Source: Sphaerolaimus hirsutus (lineage: Eukaryota; Nematoda; Chromadorea; Monhysterida; Sphaerolaimidae). From it: DNA of 64,000 nucleotides. Location: contig OZ038454.1 of NCBI GenBank assembly GCA_964036195.1, positions 28,196,315 to 28,260,314 of the forward strand. The letters are read 5' to 3'. Below, one piece after another: positions 12,101-24,100 of the stretch (its first letter is position 1; the number at the start of each line of letters is the position of its first letter). A program made the translations under genes and the position numbers. The notes beneath the pieces were generated by a model. That model saw only the letters and a list, made by a program, of their open reading frames with translations. It was not told where the DNA came from and did not search any database.

Positions 12101-15100
12101 ATGATAACAATCTTCACCCATATATTGGATTTTGTTTTCATTATTCCTGTCACCACTGAATTCTGCGCCACTTGTTCAATGTTCTTTTTCACTGTCAGTT
12201 CCTGCTGCAGACCCAAGCCTGTCAGCAACTCATGGTGTGCCTGTAGCAAGTCAGTTTCATAAGCTTTGTCACTCCATTGTGAAAGTGCTTTGTATGGATG
12301 TAAGCCCATTGGCATGCTGGCTGCTGGTTCAATTTCAACCTGGTGCTGGTGTACGTATGTCAGTGGTAAGGGTGGTAGCTCTTTGATCTGCTGCAGAATT
12401 CCACTAACTGCTTCATATCTGACCGTTTTGTTATGTATTTGGAGTAGTTGTCTGTCGGCCATGGCACAGGGGACATCATATGTCCACTTGGTTATCATTA
12501 ATGTCTCTGGGTCCAGAAAGAATGGTCCTTTTTCAATTGCAGCAAACTGAATGGGTATATCTTTGGTACATTGGCCTGTTGTCACATTCATTGGTAGAAT
12601 GTGATAAGTACCATTTGCTAATGGTCTGCAATACCACACATGTATGACATTACCCACTGTTTTGGCAGTAAGATATTGGTGCTCCAATATCATTCTGATG
12701 GTTTCAGTTGGATCAGATTTCAGCTGGCTAATTGTTATTGCATACAGTGCTTTCAGCATTTTACAGTGATTGACCATTAAAAATTCAAAATAGAATCTTT
12801 GTGATTGGTCTGCATGTAACTGCCTCAAAGTGGCTTTTGCTGCAGCCACCTCTGACATAGTTCGGTCTTCAGGAATGATGGTGATTCCTGTCAGTGATTT
12901 GATTGCTGTGTCTCCACTGATGATTGTTTCTACAGCAAAACCTTGGTCGCTCAAATACAATTGTTTTCCACAATCAACAATTTCTTGTGGTTTAGTAAAT
13001 GTCAAAGCTAATAATCCATCCTCAGCAATCCATTGTCTCTGTAGACCAACACCTGGAAGCTTTTTCCATGGCTCATACTGGCATTCTGCAGAGGTATTAG
13101 CTTGCCATATCAACAACTGATGTTCTGGTAGCACACATTGATTTTCCACATAGTGACATTTTGATACGTCAGTTCCCAATGTTGACCACATTTGATTTTG
13201 TCTACTTTTCTGATATACTGTTGTTTGTTGCAATGCACACTGAGTGACTGTGGTTGACAATGTTTTACAACACCGTAAGCCACCATTTGTGGGTAGTTTT
13301 GATGCTGTGTTCCAACTCCTAAATTGGTTTGTCCCTGATGCCTTCATGTCTCCTGCTTTTTGACAATGATGGTAATCCATCATTCTTTTGCATTCAACTG
13401 CTGATACTGATTGGGGTACATGTGTCACATTTGTATAACTGGTATACAGAAACGTAGTGTACTTTGTATGAATCTCTGTCCATTTGGTGCACACATGTGC
13501 TTCTGTGACATGTTGGTATGTGTTTTGTCTATACAATTGCAATGTCAATTTGCTTGGTGCTGCAAACTCTGCTGTTGTTGAATACTGACATTTGATATCT
13601 GGTGGAATGGCATAACTGGCTGTTGGTGGTTGATCCATAGGGCATAACATTGGATCCATAGCTTGGATGCAATGAGTGCCCAATGTGAACAGAATCAAAT
13701 ACAATTCCATGCTGAGAGTCTGTGACGATTTTACACTGAACATTGAAATAATTGCACAACTATGAATACAATAGAATGAGGTAAACTCATATGAGTGTGG
13801 TAATATATTACCATTTGCAGTCTCTGTAAAATAATATACGATATATAGTATTTGCCATTCATTCTGGTTTTGTGAATTTGATACTCAACACGTTAATCCA
13901 ACATACTAATGTAAATATCAACATTCCATGATCACAGTGATTGTACTTGGAGATTGTAATATTTATTGGATTTGTGTGTGTTTGTTTTGTTTTGAAGTAA
14001 ATTTACAATATCCAAGTTTCTGGGTAAATAACAAGTAAACAAGTAACAAATAACACAACAATAGTGAAAGGAACATGCACATTTATTAATTAAAAATAAA
14101 GAGATAATATTTACTCATGCATGTTACTCCCACTGACCTTTCCGTTTCTGCCCTTTATATTTATTTTGAGGTTATTTGGGGTTTTTTATTTTGATTTGTT
14201 TCCCGTCCATTTAGTCCGAAAAAGTGTTTTGAGTTTTGTGCCGCGATGCAGTGTGGTAAATCACTTCTCTTCATCAGCGCTCTGGCCTCTGTCACTCTGT
14301 CTGGTCTCATTATGAAAGCGCCATTCTCGGCAATGTGAGAAAACAAAGTTTTCCATGCAGCTGTAGTCTTTGACAATGTGAACAGCGGTTTGAAATCTGC
14401 CATGATCACAATGCATCTCCTTTGTCTGGTTAATGCTACACACAAACGCAGCATGTTTGTGAGGTGTGTCAGCTGGTTGTATCTGGTATTCACTGACCAC
14501 CCCGGGATCAAAATGATATCTGATGCCTGTGACCCTTGTGCAATGTCACATGTGGTCACTTTGACATTCATCTTTCGCTTTGATTTTCCATGCTTGACTG
14601 ACTTGCATCCCTCCAGGAGGTCAGCTTGCAGTTCTTTGTAATATGCCAGCACTTGGAGCTGTGACAAGGCCTCTGGGCCAGCTGTTGCTGACCATTCACT
14701 GATGAAATTGATGAACTGGCTCCTGGTCTGTTCACATTTTCTGCTGACCTTATTCCCATCTGTTGTCTGTGGGATGGCTTCTGTCTCCACATCTAACCAG
14801 TAGATGGCAGGTAGATATTGCTTTGTGCCATCTGATAGCAGTTTGTATGGTATGGGAAATCCTGGTGGTGCATTGGCTCTAAATTCCTCCTTAGTATGGA
14901 AGACGATTGGTGCAGTCAGATGGCCACCATATATCAGTTGCTTCACCAATCCTGCATGTTCAACTGGAGCTCTGTACACTTCACTCAATCTGAAGCACTG
15001 CTGGCGCGGAATTGCTGAACTCATTCTGGTCAGTGCCCCCTCATTGAAAACTGTTTCCACAACTCTTCTGACAGCTGTGTGACCTAAAGTAGGCCTGCCC

Positions 15101-18100
15101 AACTGGTATTCATCTCCAAGCAATAGGACAATAAATCTCCTGCTGATTTGATCACTTGCACTGAGTAGGCATAGCAACTCACACAGCTCCATCTTGGTCA
15201 CTTTAGTGGACTCATCCACCACCAACATGGAGAATCTGCACTCTCTAATTTTGCTTAATGCTGTGCTAATTGTTGCAGTCACAATTTGGCAGTCTCTATT
15301 GATCATATTATCCATTCCTGCTGTTTCCAGCTCCTTTTCATTCTGACACTGCTTCATTTGTTCAATCCATGATTCTGGCACTTGCTCATCCTTGTTCAAT
15401 TTGCAGTCGTCTGGTATGTTGCCCTGGCGACTTCTCTCATATTGTTCCATTTTTCGGGCTGTTGCCTTGAGTTTATGGTGCCTCCAACCATGCTGCATGG
15501 CTTCTCTGGTTTTGAGCCATTCATCAATGGCAGCTGCCATGTTGTCTACTGCTCCATTGTCTGTTGCAGTGACCAAAACTTTGGTTGCTTGTGGCTCTGT
15601 TTTGTGCCTCTCAGCACCTGCATGAAGGTGACGTGCTATACCCTTCACAGCAGTTGTATTCTTGCCAGATCCTGCCGGGGCTTTGATGGTGGCACAATTG
15701 ACATTTGTCTTCAAAGTGCTGAGTATGGCATCCTGTTTGTCATTGAGGCCATCTGGTCTGTCATCTGGGTAGGCATACACCGTATAATCTCTGTGCGCAG
15801 CGGGTATCATGTCTATTTGCCAGCGATGTTTTGGCAATAACACTTTCATGATTGCCAGTTCTGCCTCTGATTTCCATGGATTCATCAATGCATATGCTAT
15901 GGACACATATGTATGTTTGTCTTTTTCATCACTGACTTGTTGCTCAGTTTTGATGCATGCTTCACTCCTTCCCATTTTTCTGTGTTTTGTGAGGTAGTTC
16001 ATTGCACCTTTTGACAGCACTGCCACACTAAGCTGTTGCCTAGTGCCATTCTGACATGGTGTGATAGCTGTCAAAATGCCTGGCACTTCTAGTTCTGGTT
16101 TCTTGAATGCCAGCTTTATTGGTGTGCAACTAGTCCATGTTTGAGTTTCCATTGGGACTTTCACATAAAACACTATGTGAGTAAAATCCTCTGATCTGAT
16201 GATTTCAAAGTCACATGTCCATGGTGTACTTTGTCCTTTTGGCTGATTCATTTCTCTGGTCATTCTGGCCAGATGGTATTCATCTGCCAAGGTCTGCATT
16301 GCCTGGTAAATTAACATCTGTTCATCTGGTTCTTTCATCATTGCCACAATGTGAGCCCAATGCCAGGCCTGCCAGAACATCCATTCGATCTTGGCATCTT
16401 GCTGTTGTTGGGTTGTGAGACAGCCCCCATTAGCTGTCTGTTCATATGGCATGAATGCCAGCCTTCTCAACTCTTCCAGTCCTTGCAAGGTTTCCAGTCG
16501 GTTTACATACAAGCCTTCTTGCAGACATAAGGCTGTGGTTGGAAAGTATATCATCACATGCCTGATTGACAGTATAGGTCCCACTTGGTTATTTATTTCC
16601 ACGCTTGGCGCCAAATCTGATATTTTCTGTAGTTTCTGAATACCTTTCATCAATGGTTGAATGATGCCATTCTCTTCAATGCCAGGGACCCAAAATAGTG
16701 GCTGACCCTTTTGGATGCTTTCCACAACCACCTTTGGCATGGTGTGATCACAGATCCAAAATTCTTTGGTGTGCTTCCTGACAACTACTGACAATCCTGC
16801 TTGGTATGCCATTCCCAGATCCTTGATCTGACTGAGTATGCCAACCATTGGGGCCACAATTCCTCTTTGATTTTTCTGGCCAATCATTTTTTTCATCACC
16901 ATCACTTCACATCCCTGCCAGCTTGTTCCAGTAGCATACCTGGCAATTGCCAGATAATATGCAGGGACCTTTGCTGACCACAGATCAGGGGTCTCCTAGG
17001 GGGGGGGCTGGGGGGGGGCTGCCCCCCCCCAAATCGGCCAGCTATCTATCTATCCCGGAGGCCGCTCAGCTATCTATCTATCCCGAGGCAAAATTTTTGG
17101 CTACTACCCCCAAAGACCCCCCCCCCAAATCGCTCAGCTATCTATCTATCTGGAGTGGTTTTTGAGAAATTTTGCCCCAATTTTCGCTCAAAATCACCAA
17201 TTTTCGCACCTTTTTATAGTTTTTCACCATCAAAATCGTGCTTTCCGGTTTTATACACGGTTATATACCTATTTTTAGCCATTTTATACCTACTTTTGGC
17301 TACTTTTAACTGATTATTAGCGATTTTTTCCCGTTTCTGCCTTCTTAACCTTGAAAAAGCCTATATATTGTGCCCCCGCCAGCCCCCCCCCAAGCCCCCC
17401 CCCCCAGCCCCCCCCCAGAAAATTTTTCCAGCTATCTATCCCTCCGGAGGAGCGATTTGCTATCTATCCAGCCCCCGCGAGGGCCAAAATCCTGGAGACC
17501 CCTGCCACAGATAGAGCTGTTGGAGGGGTGTTTTGATGTGTACCTGAGCCCACTGGCCTCTCTCCACTACTACTGTGGCTTCTGTGCCTATGAGCATTTC
17601 CCAATAGATATTCTCCAGAAGATGTCGCAGATCTGACGGGGATATACGTTCAGCATGTGAAATTCTCAAATCTGGATGTATTTTGCCATCTTGCATTCTG
17701 TCTTTGGCATATGTGACTCCATGCCTGGTAGGGTCACTATGTGGAATCAATGCCATTTGTCTTTTGTTCTCTCCTGGTGGCACTGAGTGTAATGCTCGTC
17801 TCAACTGGTCTGTCTCAAATCCTGCCATGACCAGTCTGCCATCCAAAATTTCCTCTGTGACATATAGATTTTCTGGTTCCATTGGCTCATCCAATTCCTG
17901 CACTGTTTGTTCTGCCATTCCTGCACAACTGTCATCCATTGATTCTGGTTCAACAGGTCCTTCCACCCAGTCATCAATGTCCCAGTCATAATACACTCTG
18001 GTTTCTGTTACTGTAAAAAGAAAGTTGTTTTATTTGGTTTTTAATGTTTCTATAAGTATGTGATAAAATTCCTGGTATATGTTGTATAGAATTTTTTTTT

Positions 18101-21100
18101 GTTGTGTTGAGAAGTAACATTGCCTCTTCATGACAATAGTCATTAGAAGGCTAGAAAACCATCACCAAAATAAATCCACAAAGTTGTAAGTGGGTGCCAA
18201 TTCAAGTGTCAGTTGGCTCAGACTCCTCCACACTCATTTCAATATTGTTGTCCTTGACCATTGCCAGAAGTGCTGGCAGGTCATTCTTTGCCACACTGAA
18301 ATGGCTCATCATTTCTGGCTCTGAGTCTGAGTCAGCTTCACCATATTCTGCTGTGGTGCATTCATGGGCAACACGTTGAATTCTATGTGCCATTTTCTGA
18401 GGCCCTGCCTGTTCTGCAGGCTTTCTAGGTCTTTCCTGGGCCTTTTCAAACCTTTCCTTTGGATATTTGTCAACCCCAGCTCCATCAGTCAGTTTCTGAT
18501 TTCCATCTTTCTGCCCTGACTCATTCTGTGCAACTCGTGGTTGGTGAAAGCGGCGTTCGCGTGACCTATTGTGGTATTGGTTTCTGGGTGCTCCAGCCCT
18601 CTCCACTTTGGGTGGTGCTACAGCTCTGGCTGTGTAGTTCACTTGCTGGACATTCATAGCTTTAGGAAAACGCCATCGGTGCAATGGAATTTCATCCAGT
18701 TTTTCGTTGGTGTTGCCCATTGCGCCCAACAAATTCACTTGGGGATTGTTAGATGCCCAGCCCATGCCTGCATTTTTCATTCTGGCTGCACTTTCCTCTA
18801 ACTTTTCCAGCATAGACATCAGCAGTTGGAAGTCAGTGGGTGGTTCGAGTGATTGAATGGATACTAAAGCCATCAATTCATCTGACATGCTGCAGAAAAC
18901 TTTTTCACCAGTTCTTTGAGCCACTTGCTCGATGGATGCTGTGGGATTCAGTGCGCGCACCAAGCGGTGCACATGGTCAGCATACTTGGTGATTGGTAAG
19001 TGCCCTTGTTTTGCAGCATCCAGTTCCCTCAGCATAGCATTGCGCCTAGCTGGTGTATGGAATCTCCTTTCCATGGCTTGGCAGAGTTGGCGCCAATCCA
19101 TGCGCTGGGTAAACGACAACTCTTCATAACATTGCAGTGCTGGTCCAGACAAAAATGGAGGCAGCAAATCGCACATCTCGCTCTCATTCAAGTCCAGCGA
19201 TTTTGCCATTGTGATGAAGTTTTCCACAAACATCGCCCATGCTTGATCACTTTCCCCTGTGAAAATGTTCATTCTGCGCTGCATGTTTGCCATTCTGAGC
19301 TTCCATGTGACTGTATTCACAGCATTTTTGCGAGGGTTCCTGTTTGATTGGTCACCATTGCTATCTGGAGTCCGCCCAGTCTGTCCCATCTGCCGTTCAC
19401 GTGCAAACTCTTGCCTCATTTGGTCTCGAATTTCAGTGGCTAGAATCTTCACAATGTCATTCTGGTTTGTGCCCACCATATTTGCTCCTGGGTTTGCTGG
19501 CTGTGCATGTGGTACCACTGCAAATGACAGATCCTGTGGCGCCTGCTGAACAAGCCTGCCACCTTGATCCTGATCCTGAGCCCTTGTTTGCTGTGCTGCA
19601 GCATTCATCTCCTTCACAATCTCTGCAGCTGCCATCTGGACAGCCTGCCCTTTCAACTCCAATATCTTGAGCAGCGTGTCCACTTTCATTTCAGCCATAA
19701 CTTCTTTGAACTGTTCCCTCAATTCCTCCTGGACTCCTGGGGAGTTATTCAGCATTTCCACCATTGTATTGTATGCCTGTTGCAGGGGGCGCAGATGCTG
19801 TGTCTTGTCAGCACTGGTCAATGTCATCAACCTGACAGCCTCAGTTATCATTCTGTCATCTCCAGAGGGTTCGATTTGCCCCAGGGCATCTGTGCAAACA
19901 TTGGCAAGCATAACTTAAAATAACTGAAATTGAATAAAATAAATAAAATTGGTGATTGGATACAAAGCAATAAAGTGACTTAATTGTCCTTAGAAATGAG
20001 GAAATTTGTTAATAAGGTTATGTATTTTCCACAAGATATAAATTACTGGGATTGCAATTGCTATTATACACAGAAAACATGCAATATCTCTACACATCAT
20101 ATACCAGGTTTTACATTTTTGTGACATACTTGTTTCAGAAGTTGACGACATCATTTACAGCCTTGGTTGAATGAGTGAGTAGATTAGGATTTTTATTGGG
20201 AATATGTTATTGAAATTGTATCGTAGATGATTTTTAGGTGTCTAAAAGTAAATGTGGAGTTCTTAGTATGGTGTCATGAATAAAAATGTGGTTTCTAATA
20301 AAATTGACATTGTGACATTGAAAGTTGACAGCAAAGGTAGGGGTTAATGCAGCATTTAAGAGTAAATTGGAATTATGGGTCTAACTCTTAGTTGCTTGCA
20401 GTTGCTTAATCAATGCGCGGAGTTGTTCAAAACTTTTTAAATTAAGTAGATTTTAAGCGAAGTAGGTATTATGATAATGCGCAGAAAATGTGGAAAAATC
20501 ATTAGGAAATATAAAAATAATGCGCACAGAAATACATACATGTCACACATCCACACATCCATCCCCACCATCCCACCATCCCCCTCCCCAAGGGAAAAGC
20601 CTGCCCCAGGCGTAAGAGGGGAGGAAAGGTAAAGGGAAAAACAAAACACAAAGGAAAAAAGAGTAAAAAAAAAAATTTTTTGAAACTGACCGGTGCCTTG
20701 GTATAAAATCCTGTGTTAATACTGAAAACAATAGGGATCAAAGTAGAGTGTTGAAATCCATTGCGAAATGGTTATTATATTGTTTGGGATAGATTGTCCC
20801 ATTTGGATACACACTGAATCATTTTTACTAAAAAGAAAAAATTCAAACTCTGCATTCGCGATGGAAGTAAAATTACCTAATTTCAGTTTTCCCTGCAGTA
20901 TCTTTTGGTCTAATTCCAGTTTATTGGTGACACAAGGGTTATTAGAGTGTCTGGAAAGGTGTGTTACTTTAAATATTTACCTTTTACTTGGTATTGCCTA
21001 CTTTGGTTTATTTGGCCAAGTGCCAAATTTAAAGTGAGATTGATTTGGGTTTGTTTGTTGTTGTTTTTTTTTGGGGGGTTTTTATTGAGAATGTGTGTTC

Positions 21101-24100
21101 CTTTCTTTTAGTTCACAGTTGTAAAGTGGTTTTTTGTTTTAGAATTTTAAGATGTTGTTGCTAAAAGTTAGAAAATTTGTATGAGTAAGTTCCGCGGTTA
21201 AATTCTTTAGATTTTTAATCTTGAGCTAAACTTGTTTCTTATGGTTGAGAGGAGGATTTCTAAGCTCATTTTAAGCTCATTTTCTTCCATTCAAGCCCTT
21301 AAATCCCCCCAAACCAACTTGCAGACACTTTTCCCTTGGACTGTGGTGTGACCTGAGATTATTCCCTGAACCTCAAGGTGGCTTTCCTCTGGACTGGGCT
21401 CTGGACATTTTGCTGTGATTTTCTTGTTTCTGATTGGCTTTGTCTTGAAATAAAATGAGTAATTGCTTTGCCTACTGTTTATATGCGTTTAAAGTTAATA
21501 CCAGTTCTGTGTTTGATGTTTTGTGGAGGGTTCCCAGGAAAAAGAATGTTTAAGAATATTTTAACTAAAATTTTTGTTGAATGATTAGTTTTTATTTTAT
21601 TTTAAATTTACTGGTATTTTCTGAGGGTTTTTGTTTGAACTACAGTTTTTAAACAATGCTTATTCCAAATTGAGCCAAAGTTCAATGTCAATGTTCTTGC
21701 CTTTTATCCTCATAACTAAATCATTTTTGAGGTGTTTCCCTCTAAAAGATCTTCTCTCAGTAGGTCAAACTGTGTCATAGAAACTACATGTTAACTCACT
21801 GGGCGGTCCTTTCTGATGACCTCTTCTGGTTTAGCGGGGCTTGTCTCAGTGACTGTGTAGTAGACACAGTGGGGCACATTGAGAATGTTTTATTCAAACC
21901 CAACCCTCAAATTTGAATTGTTATGAACTCACACCTTCAAGACTAAAACTTAAAATTCGGCATTGTCTTAAAAGCTTTAGTTTGGGTTTTTCTTGCTGTC
22001 TGGTGATGTCTACACCTCTATCAAAGGTTGGTTTCCCTTTGTAGTGTTGAGTTTCCCCCAAAAGGTAGTGTGGTACCTGTCCCCTCATTCTTTAGTCTTT
22101 TACCCTGATTGTCAAGGTGACTTTAAAAATGGGTTTTTGAGTGTTTTTACTGGGTTATTGAGACTAGCAGCTTTCAGTGAGCAAAATGGATGGTCACATG
22201 TGTTTACCTGACCTCTGGTTCTTGAATAATCCCCTTTTTAGTTTTTTTTTATTTTAAATTTTAAGTAAAATCCCCGAAGTTGGACAACTTTTGAGATGTT
22301 TTGTTCCTAGTGTAATTATATTGAATTTACCAGTCTCAACTACTTTTCTGGTTACAATTTACAGGAACCTGGCTTTCAACCTTGGAAATTGAGTGAGTTG
22401 TGATTTTTTTAATTAGTTTTTACAGTTTGGAAGGGTGCCAAATGAGTATTTAGTGTATTTAAGGTATGTACAAGGTTAAGTGCAAGTGGGTCAAATACTC
22501 CATACCATTTTCTCTCACCTCAGGTGTATTGAGTTCCTTATGCACTTATTCAGAAACCTAATTAAATATTTAAACCTGAAAAAAAAAATCATTTATGTGG
22601 TTTTCTTCAGAAATTTAAGCGAAATTTCACATTTTCTTTTAAAACTATTGAGAGTTTTGAACTCAGCATGAAATTGTGATTAAAATGAGTGGTTTTGTAT
22701 CCTTTTTTGATTAAACTTGAGTGAATTACAGATGAATGAAAATTTAACGTTTATTATTATTTTGTTAGGTGTTTCTCAGTAAAACGTCATTTTTAGTCAA
22801 GTATTGTGAATTTTCACATGTTCATTTAAGTTTTTTGTTTTAGCTTGACCCCTAGTGTCCACATATTTATTTACATCCCAAGCTTAGTTTAGCTATTGGA
22901 GATAAGATAAATTAGGAAAGTACTTGCTGGGTCGAAATTTCGCTAAGGGAGTTTCTTATCGGAAATGAATTAGTCTACATATTGAGCCACGTCTTAGGGA
23001 AATACAACATATTATTTGGTATTTTTACATTGAGCTTAGTACTTTGGGCACATTGGAATTTCTGTCTCTGGAATGATTCATTTCATCGGAAATCTTTTGT
23101 GTTGAATTTGTGCCTAAATATTTGTTGTAGACAGTTCTAAATAGTTGACTAAACAGTTTGAAATTCACTTCGCTCAAAAGCTGAAAATTTTGGTGAAATG
23201 TCTCTGAAAATCGAGATGTTTTTTGTGAGTTTTGAATTTGTATTTTTTTTGTATTTTATTCACTCCTTTTGATACCTATTTTCTTTTCACTTCCTATTAC
23301 ATGTGCAAATTCATTTGAGAAATGAAAACTTACTTGAAATTTCCATCCAGTTTTGAAATTTCCATGGGTTTTATGTATTCCTCTGTGAGCGCCCCTCCTT
23401 ACTGAAACTGCTCTCTCCCATCATCTCAGGTGCTCGCTTTGGCTGTCGGCTCTGTGGGCTTCGATCCTGGCGATACTGGCATAGTGGGCGGATTGTGCCA
23501 GCTGGACCAGGCTGATGCAGTGCTCCTTTGCAATGGGACGCGCCAGCAGCTCCAACAGGCGACAGCCCTGCCCTGGGCTACTCGAATTCCAGGGGGTCCC
23601 TTTGTGGTGCTGTGGCGGGGAGACAGGTGTCCACCCCTGAAGGAGCTGGGTCGCTTTGCACATGTTACTGTGTGCTATGAGGTCAGTTTGGGTGAATGTT
23701 TGACATGTTGTTGTTATTTTGACATTTTTCTATTTTCTTTTGGTTGGGTTGATATTTAGCAAGTGGTGATTTCGTAAATTTTTGTTGAAATGTGTTGGTG
23801 AATTTTGAGGGTGAAAACTTGGGTATTTTTGTTTTTAGGATTTGGAACCGAAGTTGGCAACCACGTTGGCGCCCACAACCTACCTGCCCGCAACCGCAAC
23901 CGACCCCATGATATCCCAGTGAGTTGGGGTTGGTTGTAAATTTTATTTATTTATGTTTTTGTTTTGAATATTTTGTGGTGTATTTTGGGTAAAATGGGAA
24001 TGTATTTACTGGTGATTTCTTACATTATCTTAATCCCATGATCATTCCTTTATGCAGGCCCGCTATGGCCAGCACCTTGACGAGCTCCACTTTCCGCTCC

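Noticed and set aside
6715-13120. Many plus-strand frames of 60-130 codons across the pol region
   Set aside because: Shadows of the 2377-codon minus-strand frame, with no splice structure of their own.
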